The notes: generated from the letters alone by a model not told the origin. Counted from the first letter of the stretch, positions 18,399 through 28,421 are shown. The stretch is 59,518 nucleotides of DNA from JAZQQB01 sp045628865 (GCA_045628865.1 JAZQQB010000003.1:1-59518), one strand, 5' to 3'. Numbers and translations are program-made.

Positions 18399-18412
18399 TG
18401 TGTAAATCATTC

Positions 18413-19396
18413 TTACTGGATTTCACATTTGGTTTCGATATGGTTAACACCATCTTGAATAGATGTGACTCCACAGGTTACCATGGACTGTGTAGCTTCC
18501 TGGGTGTAAAAAGCATAGTGTTGCGTATAAAGTACATTCGGAAACTGCTTTAAGTAAAGTAATGATCTTTTATCAATAATCTTTGTTCCCACATCCACAT
18601 GCATAACACCAGATTCCTCTTCCAAAGTATCAATTCCTGCTCCGCCAATATATTCGCTTTCTAAGGCTCTGATCAGACTTTCTGTTTCAATTAGCTGTCC
18701 TCGAGCAGTATTGATCAGGATGACACCTGGCTTCATCTTAGAAATGGTCTCATCATTGATCATATGATAGTTTTCTTCTGTCAGTGGTACATGTAAGGTA
18801 ATAATGTCACTCTCTGCATACAAAGTATCAAGATCAACATATTCCGCATATGCTTTCACACCTTCATTCTGATATGGATCATATGCTACAATTCTACAAC
18901 CAAAACCGCTTAAATTCTTAATCACAGTTGCACCAATTTTTCCAGTTCCAATGACACCAACTGTTAAGCTTCTAAGCTCTCTTCCCATCATTCCATCTAA
19001 CGAAAAATCATTTACCAATGCACGACAAATAGATATCTTTGCTTTACGAAGCATAATAAGCATCATCATAACTGCAAAATCTGCTACATTGTTAGGATCA
19101 TAGTAAGCATGATAAACATGCATACCCATTCCCTTAGCGGCCTTCACATCAATATGATCAAAGCCTATGGTTCTTGTTGAAACATGATCAATTCCAAGGT
19201 TCTTTAATCTTTGAAGCATTGCCTGATCGACTTTACTGTATCCTAATACAGATACCCCTGCACAATCCTTTGCTTTATCAACCGTCTCTGCTGTCAATGA
19301 TTCATGAAATAAAAGCAACTCATCTTCCGTACTTTTCTGAATCTTTTCCAATACAGGAATCTCAAAATCTGTTACATCATAAATCGCAATTCTCAT
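18413..19396 (-). CDS. D-2-hydroxyacid dehydrogenase, VanH-like
   Basis: The 327-residue protein belongs to the D-lactate dehydrogenase family: Rossmann motif GVIGTGKIG at 147-155, Arg232 (NTARG), Glu261 (LEEE) and His293 (TQHYAFYT). The stretch STRTIGFDHID and the C-terminal HYAFYTQEA resemble VanH-type dehydrogenases more than the fermentative paralogue at 16302. Its ATG overlaps the stop of an ABC permease by 4 bp, so it is translated with that transporter. I infer that its product or substrate is linked to what the transporter moves. No vanA-like ligase is in the window. Confidence 0.85.
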   Translation of the reverse strand: MRIAIYDVTDFEIPVLEKIQKSTEDELLLFHESLTAETVDKAKDCAGVSVLGYSKVDQAMLQRLKNLGIDHVSTRTIGFDHIDVKAAKGMGMHVYHAYYDPNNVADFAVMMMLIMLRKAKISICRALVNDFSLDGMMGRELRSLTVGVIGTGKIGATVIKNLSGFGCRIVAYDPYQNEGVKAYAEYVDLDTLYAESDIITLHVPLTEENYHMINDETISKMKPGVILINTARGQLIETESLIRALESEYIGGAGIDTLEEESGVMHVDVGTKIIDKRSLLYLKQFPNVLYTQHYAFYTQEATQSMVTCGVTSIQDGVNHIETKCEIQ

Positions 19397-20556
19397 CTTT
19401 TCCCTCTTTTCTCAATGAACTGATAGCTCAGAATGTCCATTATAATTGCAACCAAAAGATAAATCAACATTTTTATGAAAAAGCTCATGTTATGCACTAC
19501 ATTCATATAATAATAGGTTGGTAATAGCAGCTGCACAGGTCTTAAGAAATTGATTTCTAAAAAGATTTGACTTAAAGAAACCATAATAATAATGATCACT
19601 GGAATCATTGCACCTAACCCACGCACTGTTTTGATCATCCTGCGTAGCAGATTGGAAAAAACAGACATCATCAGACTGAATAAAAGCATAGCTCCTATCT
19701 CAATGGCAGTTTTGGTAAATAATCCGGAAAGAATCAATGCCAAATATACCACAAAACAGATAGGAAACATAGCCGCATACTGATATCCAAAGGAAATCAT
19801 ATATTTGGCTCTTGCTGGCATCCATACAAATACACCCTTTAGCTGATCGTTTCGATAATACATCTGTGCTGCAAAGCTACTCAAAACGATTACCATGATC
19901 AGCATACCTCTTAATGGTGTAATTAGATAATTCACTTTTTCAAAATCTACCTGCTCTTCACTATTATCTGGAAATGAGAATACAAAAATATCATCCTCAT
20001 AATTGCAGGCTTCATATATTTGAGCCCAATTCTCCGGATCATATTCTATCATCTGTGTTTCCACCAGCTGATTTAGCATAAAGTTTTCATAGATTTTATA
20101 AGAAAGCATTGGATATAATGTTCCATACAATTTTTCACGTGACAACTGAAGTAAAGGATTGTCTTCTAACTCCACGACTCTGATAAGTCCATGCTTCATA
20201 GTCTCACCAGAAGTATAATCATTTATTTTCTCAGTCATCTTTTTATCAAATATCCAGGCTGCCTGTGCCCTACCACTCACTACAGCATCAAGAGCATCCT
20301 CTTCTTCATATACTACTTCGAATTGGATCACACTATCCTGTGCGGTTAACTGCTCAACAACCTTGGAAGAAATCTCATCTGTCTCATTCTCCTGATACAG
20401 GATTACTGTCATAACGCCACTATCCTGTTTAGATACCAGATGCATGGCATAGACCAAAACAGGTACACTGCATAGGATTAAAAGATAACTGTATTTTTTT
20501 AACAAGCTTTTTAATAGCAATAAAAACCATATGAGTGTTCGCTTTACTCTACTCAT
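19393..20556 (-). CDS. ABC-2 type transporter permease
   Basis: The 387-residue protein has one N-terminal hydrophobic segment (about 22-38), an extracytoplasmic domain of about 160 residues, then five or six membrane segments in the C-terminal half. This is the ABC-2/YhgE-like layout of exporters. The ATG giving MSRVKRTL is used because GGAGG lies 7 nt upstream; the frame is open 12 codons further but without a binding site. It pairs with the permease at 20593 and the ATPase at 21844. The substrate is unknown. Confidence 0.8.
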   Translation of the reverse strand: MSRVKRTLIWFLLLLKSLLKKYSYLLILCSVPVLVYAMHLVSKQDSGVMTVILYQENETDEISSKVVEQLTAQDSVIQFEVVYEEEDALDAVVSGRAQAAWIFDKKMTEKINDYTSGETMKHGLIRVVELEDNPLLQLSREKLYGTLYPMLSYKIYENFMLNQLVETQMIEYDPENWAQIYEACNYEDDIFVFSFPDNSEEQVDFEKVNYLITPLRGMLIMVIVLSSFAAQMYYRNDQLKGVFVWMPARAKYMISFGYQYAAMFPICFVVYLALILSGLFTKTAIEIGAMLLFSLMMSVFSNLLRRMIKTVRGLGAMIPVIIIIMVSLSQIFLEINFLRPVQLLLPTYYYMNVVHNMSFFIKMLIYLLVAIIMDILSYQFIEKRGKR

Positions 20557-20592
20557 AAAGTCCTCCGTTTCTTGATCTGATCCAAGGATCAT

Positions 20593-21840
20593 CTAGTCCT
20601 TATCCGCTCTTTGTAATCTTGTCCTTCGAATGAAGCTTGCAATGATCACAAATACAGCTGCATACCCAATCAATTTCATTCCATCCACTAAAATTTCTTC
20701 TTCTAATACACTGTTACACATATATTGCATGGCTATTCCAGTAGGAAGTACATCATTCAATCCTTGTACCACCTTAGGGAAAAAGCTTACCGGATAAAAA
20801 CAGCCTGATATATAAGAAAGACTAATGGCACAAATAAATTGAAGAAGAATACCGCTGATGCAATCCTTTGTACATTCATATAGAAGAAACTGAACTGCTG
20901 CTACCAGTAAAAACACTGGAATCAACCGTAAGTAAAAGCCAAAGATAATCTCACTTTCCGCATAATCCCACTCTGCAAGCTGATATCCTGTTAGTTTCAT
21001 ACCGCCCCATGCAATCCCTGTTATAACAAACATGGATACTGCCATCAGTACAAAATACGCTAAATACTCAGCAAATACCTGTGAAAAAACACTTTGACCT
21101 CTTGATTTTAGAAGAATCTGCATTGCCTGATTTTTCTCTGCCAAAACACTGGATGCATTCATACCCCAGATCAGCAGGAAAAAAAGCAGGATTCCACATA
21201 CATAATAGCTTGCAATAGAAATTTGATCTTTTCCACGAACAGTTTCTATCTCATAGATATCAGTTCTTGAGAGAATCAGCATGGCAATGGTAATGTCAAG
21301 TTGTTCCCCATATGCATGGTACTGATCCTGAAGATCATTATCCAGCATAACATGAAATAATGCTGAACCAGCCGCCTGACTCTCTGTGATCATCTTCGAA
21401 ATGATCTGGGCAATTTCATTCAGGAGAATTGTAGTAATATCCACGGTTCCTTCTGAGGTTACGAACTGAATGCGTTTGTTTTCACCCACCATAACGGAAT
21501 CCATAAATCCATCTGGAATAATTAGGTATGCCGACAATTCTCCCTTTCGAAGCAGTTCTATTGCTTCCTCTTCTTCCACAAAAAGGAAGTCAAGCATAAA
21601 ACGACTCGAATCTAAATTCTGTGCTGCAGTAATTCCCATAGTAAGATACTTATCCGTAGTATCTCCTACTATTCCCACCTGAAACTTCTTTGCAGCATCA
21701 TCATTGGCATTTCCCCGCAGGAAAATTATGGTAAACAAACCAATTCCCGCTAATAACAACAAGGTCATAAACATGATAGTCGGAAAAATTTTACTATTCT
21801 TTTTCAGTTGTGCTTTGTGATATCTCCAAAAATTGCTCAT
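20593..21840 (-). CDS. ABC-2 type transporter permease
   Basis: The 415-residue protein has the same layout as its neighbour: a membrane segment near 20-40, an external domain to about 205, then six segments ending near residue 405. The external part resembles the YhgE/Pip-type permease domain (VGIVGDTTDKYL, LRKGELSAYLIIPDGF). The two permeases probably form a heterodimer driven by the ATPase encoded 3 bp upstream. No peptide or drug specificity can be read from the sequence. Confidence 0.8.
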   Translation of the reverse strand: MSNFWRYHKAQLKKNSKIFPTIMFMTLLLLAGIGLFTIIFLRGNANDDAAKKFQVGIVGDTTDKYLTMGITAAQNLDSSRFMLDFLFVEEEEAIELLRKGELSAYLIIPDGFMDSVMVGENKRIQFVTSEGTVDITTILLNEIAQIISKMITESQAAGSALFHVMLDNDLQDQYHAYGEQLDITIAMLILSRTDIYEIETVRGKDQISIASYYVCGILLFFLLIWGMNASSVLAEKNQAMQILLKSRGQSVFSQVFAEYLAYFVLMAVSMFVITGIAWGGMKLTGYQLAEWDYAESEIIFGFYLRLIPVFLLVAAVQFLLYECTKDCISGILLQFICAISLSYISGCFYPVSFFPKVVQGLNDVLPTGIAMQYMCNSVLEEEILVDGMKLIGYAAVFVIIASFIRRTRLQRADKD

Positions 21841-21843
21841 GCT

Positions 21844-22512
21844 TTACTCCAGATTGTTTACCAGTTCATGCAAATTGCCTGTGTATTGATACGGTTCAAG
21901 TCTTCCGCCCTTTAAGATAAACCACTTATCACAAAGAGATAATTCCATAGAATCATGCGTGATCAAAAAGATAGTTCCACCTTGGGCCTTAAAGTCTTTT
22001 AAATAATTATATATTTTTTCCTTGCAAACAAGATCAAGGGCTGCGGATGGCTCATCCAACAGTAAGATTTTGGGATGATTCGCAATAGAGCACCCGATTG
22101 ACACTCTCTTTTTCATACCGCCAGACATTTTGGAAACTTTTGTTTTCAAAAATTCATTGATTCCAAGCATGCCAAGTACACCACTCTCCAGTTCCTTTTT
22201 CAGCTCATCCTTCGGATACCAAAGTCGCAGATTATCCCATGCTGTCAGTTCGTCCATAAGAGGCACACCCTGTGGTACATACCCCAAAATCTGGTGACGG
22301 ACATTTGCTTCCTTTAATAAATCATGTCCCTCTACAACAAAGGAACCCTGGTCAGGTGCCAAAACACCTGCCAGGATTGTTAATAGCGTTGACTTTCCAC
22401 AGCCATTCGCTCCCAATATTCCAATGCATTCGCCGAGTTCACAGGAAAAATCAATACTTTTCAGTATCTCTTTCTTTTTAAATTTTTTCTGAACATGTGA
22501 TACTTCGATCAT
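21844..22512 (-). CDS. ABC transporter ATP-binding protein
   Basis: The 222-residue ATPase has Walker A GANGCGKST (near 34-42), Q-loop YVPQG, signature MSGGMKKRV and Walker B ILLLDEPSAALD with the switch histidine in LITHD. GGAGG precedes the ATG. It powers the two permeases downstream. It follows the zinc-ribbon protein gene by 27 bp, so zinc-ribbon protein, ATPase, two permeases and dehydrogenase form one apparent operon of about 6.2 kb. Confidence 0.9.
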   Translation of the reverse strand: MIEVSHVQKKFKKKEILKSIDFSCELGECIGILGANGCGKSTLLTILAGVLAPDQGSFVVEGHDLLKEANVRHQILGYVPQGVPLMDELTAWDNLRLWYPKDELKKELESGVLGMLGINEFLKTKVSKMSGGMKKRVSIGCSIANHPKILLLDEPSAALDLVCKEKIYNYLKDFKAQGGTIFLITHDSMELSLCDKWFILKGGRLEPYQYTGNLHELVNNLE

Positions 22513-22539
22513 ATTGCGTTCCTCCAGAAATACTACTTC

Positions 22540-24582
22540 TTAATATCCATAGATTTCTTCCATCTTCTCATCAAGAATATCTTCCCATTCATCAACATCA
22601 GCCTCTGCAAGTTCTTCTAAAATTTCTCTGATTTCCTTAGGGAATACTGATTTATCCAATTTCTGAATATATCCTTCTATATCAAATGTTTTAATGAATT
22701 CTTCTGACTCATATTCAGCATCATACACATCTGCCTTCGAAGGAACCTTTACAGCAGTTCCTCCCTTTGATGCACTAGTGGAAGCTGATATAGAAACCAA
22801 TACATCTTTTCCATTTAGTATAGTATAAGTAGCATTTGCTTTTTTATTTTTGCTATTCATATCAATCTTTAAACTATACTCAGAAAGTGCTGATAAAATC
22901 ATATATCTTTCACTATCATAATAACTGTATCCAAATTCCTCTTCTATGAAGTCTTCATAATCTTTTCCAGTTGAAATTGTAATAGATCCGGTTGCAGAAC
23001 CATCCTTTGACATCTCAACAGCAACCTTCGAAAGATCAAAATCAACCAATTCCATATCCTGAACGATCAGGGAATAAGTTCCTGTTACCTTATCTCCAGA
23101 CTTTTTACCAGAACCATCAATTTCAAAAACTGTTTCTCCATATGCGTTTACAAACATATCAAAACCACATTTGCTACCTTTTTCAGGAGCATAGTATCCA
23201 AGTTCAACCTGTGAATATCCACCGCCTACTTTGATATCACGACCTACAATATCTCCCTTTGCATTTACCCAAACGGTCATTGTACCAGCAGAGGAGTTGT
23301 ATTCTTTTGCCATTTCTTTCATTTCGCTGCAGGCATCCTTGAATTCATCCATCATTTCATCATAGAATTCGTCCTTATCATAATAAGCACCCATTCCAGA
23401 TAAATCTAACAAACCACCTACAACCTTTTTCAGGTCTTTATCATTTTTAGCAGTCTTGTATACGTTATTCATGATATTTGATACAAGCTTTAAGTCTAAA
23501 TCATAAGAAAGTTCTGTATATTTTGCTGACACATTTCCTGCTGTAATTGTAGAAGAATCTTTATCTACATCATTCACACTCTCGATGACGCATTTGATAT
23601 ATCTACCCAGTAATTTCTCCATTTCCTTCTGAGATGGCAAGTTTGCAGCCATTTCACTATAAAGGGATGCAACACTGTTGCTACTATAACCATAACCAGC
23701 TTCAAGTGAATTATCTACACAAATATAATCCTCTGAAAGCTCTGGGAATTGAAGATATATTTTATTTTCCTCCAAATCCATAATCATATTCATGGTAATA
23801 AGCTTGGAGCTACCAAGCGAAAATACACATTCATAAGAGTACTTGTTATCCTCTCTTACCATTGTATAGTCAATGCTTACTGTAGAACACCATGACAAAT
23901 CATCCAGGCCAAGAGTTTCCATATCCTGTGTGTATGCCTCTAACATTTCAATTGTATCATCACCTAATGTAACGGTTAACGAACCTTTTACAGTATTATC
24001 ATTCTCTCCAGCTAAAGTAGTGGTGTAAATTCCATAACCTTCAGAAAATGCTTCTGCAAATTCTAACGCTTCTTTTTTCTCCACGTACTGATAATAGGTT
24101 TCATCTGATGCAAATGTTTTGATACAGAAGTTTGCAACATAATCCCTGAAAATAATACCGCACACCAATAGTACACATACAATTGCAGCTGGTACAATAA
24201 ACTTAGGACTCTTAAAACTAAATTTCTTTTTCTGTTTAATCACAGGAATTGGAGCCTGCTGTTCAAATGATGCATACATCTGCGCATTAGGATCATAAGC
24301 ACCTCCATAATACTGCTGTGGCATCTGATTCATGTCCTGAGCTGGCGCATAGCTTGGCTCCTGCATCTGATTCATATCCTGAGCTGGCGCATAACTTGCC
24401 TCCTGCATCTGATTCATATCCTGAGCTGGTGCATAGCTTGGCTCCTGCATCTGATTCATATCTGGTGCTGGCGCACTACTTAATTCTGGTTCATTCCATG
24501 CACCTTCAGGAACTTTCCATCCACAGCTTTCGCAAAACATCGATCCGTTCTCAATCTGATTACCGCATCCTTCACAAAACAT
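22540..24582 (-). CDS. Zinc-ribbon membrane protein with repeat linker, unknown function
   Basis: The 680-residue protein starts with a zinc ribbon (Cys3, Cys6, Cys17, Cys20). Next come four imperfect 14-residue repeats (consensus SYAPAQDMNQMQEP, residues 35-90), one membrane segment (about 128-145) and a large acidic extracytoplasmic region of about 530 residues. The layout puts the zinc ribbon inside and the big domain outside the cell. I do not recognise the outer domain; it has features of the large Lachnospiraceae DUF-type surface proteins. The ATG has GGAG upstream; a longer frame start is not supported. It leads the ABC/dehydrogenase operon. Confidence 0.8.
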   Translation of the reverse strand: MFCEGCGNQIENGSMFCESCGWKVPEGAWNEPELSSAPAPDMNQMQEPSYAPAQDMNQMQEASYAPAQDMNQMQEPSYAPAQDMNQMPQQYYGGAYDPNAQMYASFEQQAPIPVIKQKKKFSFKSPKFIVPAAIVCVLLVCGIIFRDYVANFCIKTFASDETYYQYVEKKEALEFAEAFSEGYGIYTTTLAGENDNTVKGSLTVTLGDDTIEMLEAYTQDMETLGLDDLSWCSTVSIDYTMVREDNKYSYECVFSLGSSKLITMNMIMDLEENKIYLQFPELSEDYICVDNSLEAGYGYSSNSVASLYSEMAANLPSQKEMEKLLGRYIKCVIESVNDVDKDSSTITAGNVSAKYTELSYDLDLKLVSNIMNNVYKTAKNDKDLKKVVGGLLDLSGMGAYYDKDEFYDEMMDEFKDACSEMKEMAKEYNSSAGTMTVWVNAKGDIVGRDIKVGGGYSQVELGYYAPEKGSKCGFDMFVNAYGETVFEIDGSGKKSGDKVTGTYSLIVQDMELVDFDLSKVAVEMSKDGSATGSITISTGKDYEDFIEEEFGYSYYDSERYMILSALSEYSLKIDMNSKNKKANATYTILNGKDVLVSISASTSASKGGTAVKVPSKADVYDAEYESEEFIKTFDIEGYIQKLDKSVFPKEIREILEELAEADVDEWEDILDEKMEEIYGY
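24313..24480 (-). repeat. Four tandem 42-bp repeats inside the zinc-ribbon protein gene
   Basis: Four units of 42 bp encode 14 residues each (residues 35-90). The inner units are nearly identical at nucleotide level, so copy number may vary between strains by slippage. The encoded Pro/Gln/Met-rich linker separates the zinc ribbon from the membrane segment. Confidence 0.85.
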
Positions 24583-24615
24583 CTTCTGTTTCTCCTCTCT
24601 TTTGAAATTGCTTTC

Positions 24616-24655
24616 ATTGTATCGTAGCAAAAATACGAGTGTCAATAAATTGACA
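24616..24655 (-). promoter_or_regulatory. Promoter of the zinc-ribbon/ABC operon with a 16-bp palindrome over the -35
   Basis: TTGACA (24640-24645), 18 bp, TACAAT (24616-24621) on the minus strand. TGTCAATAAATTGACA (24640-24655) is a near-perfect palindrome that includes the -35, so a repressor could bind there. Confidence 0.6.
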
Positions 24656-24702
24656 GATTATTGCACTAATTGGTATACGAATGTAACCAGTTGATTTTAT
24701 GG

Positions 24703-26031
24703 CTATTTCAAGAAAACAAATGAACAAAATTCAAATAATTTTCTATCTTGGAAGAAATCTCTCATCCAACCTTCTGTTGTAATCTCAGGAATAAAATAAA
24801 TAGCATGTCTTCCTGTTAATGCCTTTACAGTTGCTCGAACAATTCCATCACCGGTTCCAACTTCTACGCTTCCGATTTCTTCACCATTCTCATAATCATC
24901 TGCAACAATTCGTAGTTTACACTTCATGCCACATCCAATCATCTTCATGGCTAATACATAAGTTTTTGAAGAATCATCCTTTCCAAAATCAAAGTATTTA
25001 AAACCGATTACATTTTTATCACCAATATTGGTTACCACTCTTGTAAACAGATCTTTTTCTGTTACAAAACAGCCACCCTTTAATACACATGCGTATTCTG
25101 CTGGTGTTTCCTTGTAAGGATTTAATGCCTCCTCAAAACCAAGTGATGTCATCTCTACTGGCGGAATGGATCCATCTGGGGCAAAGGTTATTTTTTCCAC
25201 GCAGGCTCTTCTTGAAGTAATGGATGCGTTGGTCATGCGATGATAGAACACATACCACTGTCCATTAATACAAGCAATGGAACCGTGATTATTTCCAGCT
25301 GGATAGTCCACACCATTGTCAATAATATAGCCTCTATAAGTAAAAGGACCTGTTGGTGAATCACTGGTTGCATAGGCCAGTCTGCTTCCCTTTCTTGGAG
25401 AATAGATTAAATAATAGGTCCCATTTACCTTTCTTGGTGAGCTTGCTTCATAAAAACGCAGTTCTTCCGGAATATTCAAAGAATCATTTACCACTGGACG
25501 AAGCAGACTCCCTGGAATTACATCACACATTGTGTTACCATCTAATTCATTCATATTGGAATGTTCAAATCCATAATATACGTATACTCTTCCATCATCA
25601 TCCACTAAAACACCTGCATCATTGTAGATTCCATCATCTCCTGCATCCTCTTCCTGGTATTGGTAGGTAGATAATAGCTTAAAAGGTCCTTCCGGCTGAT
25701 CAGAAACACCGATTGCACCCTTTGCACCTACAATATACGCATATAAATAATACTTTCCATCTTTTTCAATGACATCTGGTGCAAACAATTTATTGGATGT
25801 CCATGGAGTATCCGCCTCATGATCACGGTCTGGTTTGGTATGGAAACTGTGTCCATGACAGGTCCAGTTACTTAAATCATTTAATGGTGCTGACCATACC
25901 TTTAACTTAAAATCACAAAAATCATCACAGGATACACGATCATGTGATCCATACAAATAAACTCTGTCCCCAAAAACTCTTGGTTCTCCATCAGGAATAT
26001 ATTCCCATGTTGGTAAAATTGGATTAGGCAT
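24703..26031 (-). CDS. Glycoside hydrolase family 43 (beta-xylosidase/arabinofuranosidase type)
   Basis: The 442-residue protein has the five-bladed propeller motifs of GH43 (GDRVYLYGSHD, NKLFAPDVIEKDGKYYLYAY, GPFKLL, FYEASSPRKVNGTYYLIYS, GNNHGSIACINGQWYVFYHR). It ends in a beta-rich domain of about 110 residues that may bind carbohydrate. There is no signal peptide, so it should act on short imported oligosaccharides in the cytoplasm. Substrate (xylan, arabinan or other) is not certain. It starts 23 bp after the merR gene, as the last gene of the MutS-MerR-GH43 operon. No sugar transporter is adjacent. Confidence 0.88.
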   Translation of the reverse strand: MPNPILPTWEYIPDGEPRVFGDRVYLYGSHDRVSCDDFCDFKLKVWSAPLNDLSNWTCHGHSFHTKPDRDHEADTPWTSNKLFAPDVIEKDGKYYLYAYIVGAKGAIGVSDQPEGPFKLLSTYQYQEEDAGDDGIYNDAGVLVDDDGRVYVYYGFEHSNMNELDGNTMCDVIPGSLLRPVVNDSLNIPEELRFYEASSPRKVNGTYYLIYSPRKGSRLAYATSDSPTGPFTYRGYIIDNGVDYPAGNNHGSIACINGQWYVFYHRMTNASITSRRACVEKITFAPDGSIPPVEMTSLGFEEALNPYKETPAEYACVLKGGCFVTEKDLFTRVVTNIGDKNVIGFKYFDFGKDDSSKTYVLAMKMIGCGMKCKLRIVADDYENGEEIGSVEVGTGDGIVRATVKALTGRHAIYFIPEITTEGWMRDFFQDRKLFEFCSFVFLK

Positions 26032-26054
26032 ACTCTTAATTCTCTCTTTCGTTT

Positions 26055-26759
26055 TTATTTTGTAGTTTCTTCTATATGAATTGTATGTTCTTCATTTACT
26101 TTTTTTGCTTTACGAAACTTGATAAAGGATGTCCAAAAAAAGGCCATCCATAATACCATAAATAAAATAAGTGCAATATTAAAATCTCTTCTTATTAAAA
26201 GATCAATCACACCAAAAATTGGCATTCCAAATAATAGGATCGACCAAAAAATCATAATCAACCGATTGAGCCATACAAATCTTAACTCAAGGCCTCCTGG
26301 CAGTAAAAAATCAGAAAATGCAGGTACATTTGTAAATTCTGTTACATCCTCTATAAATACATCAATGTTGGCAAAACGCTTTCCGCTTGCCTCCTCCTGT
26401 TTGGTATAGTTCATGTAATAATCTACATCAAGACCATTCACAGCACCATCTGAAACCAACTTATGACAAAGATCAATAGAACCCTGAATCTCTTTTTGCT
26501 TTTCCTCTAAGGTCTCAATCTGCTGAGAAAGTGCTTCCTCTAAGCTAATGTCTCCCTTTAGGATACTCTCAATCTGTTCCACAGAAAAATCCATCTTACG
26601 ATATAGAATGATCAGCTTGATCCTTTCCAAATCTTCTTCCGTATAATTCCTGTATTGGCTGCTGACCTCTCGATCAGGTTCGATCAGTCCCTTTTTCTCA
26701 TAAAATCGAATATTACTGATACTGATTCCTGACTTCTTTGCTATCTCTCCGATTCTCAC
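26055..26759 (-). CDS. MerR-family regulator with two C-terminal membrane segments
   Basis: Residues 1-70 are a MerR winged helix-turn-helix (MRIGEIAKKSGISISNIRFY, YEKKGLIEP), followed by a coiled-coil helix (75-105). In place of a soluble ligand domain come about 45 residues and two hydrophobic segments (about 166-187 and 194-214), so the regulator should be tethered to the membrane. Translation starts with GTG, preceded by AAGGAG. It sits 10 bp after the MutS-family gene. The operon promoter has the 19-bp spacer that MerR proteins act on, so autoregulation is likely. The signal is unknown. Confidence 0.85.
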   Translation of the reverse strand: MRIGEIAKKSGISISNIRFYEKKGLIEPDREVSSQYRNYTEEDLERIKLIILYRKMDFSVEQIESILKGDISLEEALSQQIETLEEKQKEIQGSIDLCHKLVSDGAVNGLDVDYYMNYTKQEEASGKRFANIDVFIEDVTEFTNVPAFSDFLLPGGLELRFVWLNRLIMIFWSILLFGMPIFGVIDLLIRRDFNIALILFMVLWMAFFWTSFIKFRKAKKVNEEHTIHIEETTK

Positions 26760-26769
26760 TCTTAGCTCC

Positions 26770-28392
26770 TTACTTGTGCAACCCTATTCTTGCCTGTTGC
26801 ACGATACTCTTAGGATAACCCAATACTTCCAAAAGAGCAATCGCATTTGTATCTTCGCATATACCATTATATAGTGTATAGTCAAAATATACATCCCCAT
26901 CTTTGATCTTGCTTTCAAAATGGTACTTTTTATATTCATTATTTTTTGTAAGCTCTCTATCATGGGTTGCAATAAGAACCATTGCCGTGTCATTTACAAT
27001 ATAGTTTAAGATTGCACTAGAAGCATTGATGCGTTCAACGGTGTTTGTTCCCTTTAGGATTTCATCAATCACACACAGCATTGGAATTTTTTCATCAATA
27101 CAATCAATCATTCTTTTGATATATTTGGCTTCTCTAAAATAGTAGCTCTCCCCTGAGACAATATCATCCCTTAAGGACATGCAGGTCATCACATAAACCT
27201 TTTTGACCAAAAACTGGTCTGCTGTACAGGTATGAATTGTCTGTGCAAGAATGGTATTAATGGCAATCGCTTTCATAAAGGTGGATTTCCCTGATGCATT
27301 TGCGCCTGTAAAAATAGCTCTTTTCTCTAATGTAAAGTCATTGGCTACAGGATTAGATAACAGTGGATGTACTAAGCCAAAAGACTGTATACCTTCTTCT
27401 ACAAATTGTGGCTTGCACCATTTTTCCATACTCTTTCGATACGAAAGAATGGCAATATCTGAATCAAGTTCTCCAATAAAGGTTAAGATACGCATCACAT
27501 CTTCCTGCTTATTTTCAATATGCTTCATGATATGATTAAACATAGAAATATCTAGTAATGTTACTCCCCAAATATAATCACTCACCAAAGAGGACAAGTC
27601 TCCAGATACACTATTCTGCTTTCTACCTACATAACTGAAAATCAGCTTAGACATTTTTTTTAATGAAAAAATAGATTGCTTTACCTCGTTTGGAACATAT
27701 AGTTCATCACTTTTTAGCTTTTCGTTTTCTGCAAGCATCCATGCCGAAAAATCATAAAGCTGTTTGTATACGCCAAGGGAATTCAAATAGATTTCATACT
27801 TTTGCTTCATTTTAAAGTAAACAATCATATTTACACCAATCATTGCAAAAAATGGAAACATTGCAGCTGTCTCATTGGTAACAAATATCATCGCAAAGCT
27901 AATTACCAATAAAAGCTGTAATATATGAAACAGTGCTGTATTTCCAATCTTCCATAAAAATGTATTTTTTAAAAATTCTGGAAGATAATAATCCTCGTCC
28001 TTTTTTCCAATGGCACACAGCTTTGTTTCAATTCTTGCTCTTGTCTTTGGATTCTGTTCTAAATAATGAAGTCTTTTTTCAAGTCTATCCTCTTTATTCT
28101 TCTCACTTTCTTCATATTTCTCATTTGTATGATGCAAGCAATGAAGTCTGTGATATAAATACTGTTCTCCAAAAAAGCTATTTGTGTGATTGATTCTTAG
28201 AAACATCTGATCCATTTCTAAGTCCTCCCAGGTTATGTCATCTACATAGTCTGTTAATTCCATTTCTTCCTTTTTGACATTATGATATTTTTTCACCAGC
28301 TCAATCCTGTTGGAAGCGTCATAATAATAAATATCACCTGGTATTTTTCCAAAAGTACTCTCTACAAATTTATTGATTTTTTCACCAAACAT
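26770..28392 (-). CDS. Membrane-anchored MutS-family ATPase
   Basis: The 540-residue protein carries a complete MutS ATPase domain V at its C-terminus: Walker A GANASGKST (363-371), Walker B MLCVIDEILKGTN and ATHD. The N-terminal mismatch-binding domains of MutS are missing. Two hydrophobic segments lie at about 151-171 and 176-194, so the ATPase faces the cytoplasm from the membrane. Such MutS-related proteins are not thought to act in mismatch repair, and their role is unknown to me. The ATG giving MFGEKINKF has AGAGG upstream. It is the first gene of the MutS-MerR-GH43 operon. Confidence 0.85.
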   Translation of the reverse strand: MFGEKINKFVESTFGKIPGDIYYYDASNRIELVKKYHNVKKEEMELTDYVDDITWEDLEMDQMFLRINHTNSFFGEQYLYHRLHCLHHTNEKYEESEKNKEDRLEKRLHYLEQNPKTRARIETKLCAIGKKDEDYYLPEFLKNTFLWKIGNTALFHILQLLLVISFAMIFVTNETAAMFPFFAMIGVNMIVYFKMKQKYEIYLNSLGVYKQLYDFSAWMLAENEKLKSDELYVPNEVKQSIFSLKKMSKLIFSYVGRKQNSVSGDLSSLVSDYIWGVTLLDISMFNHIMKHIENKQEDVMRILTFIGELDSDIAILSYRKSMEKWCKPQFVEEGIQSFGLVHPLLSNPVANDFTLEKRAIFTGANASGKSTFMKAIAINTILAQTIHTCTADQFLVKKVYVMTCMSLRDDIVSGESYYFREAKYIKRMIDCIDEKIPMLCVIDEILKGTNTVERINASSAILNYIVNDTAMVLIATHDRELTKNNEYKKYHFESKIKDGDVYFDYTLYNGICEDTNAIALLEVLGYPKSIVQQARIGLHK

Positions 28393-28421
28393 TATGTTAC
28401 CTCTTTTCTTCATTTGCTTCG

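Noticed and set aside
18413..19396. Calling this gene vanH and inferring vancomycin resistance
   Set aside because: No D-Ala-D-Lac ligase, VanX or VanRS is present; similarity in two motifs is not enough.
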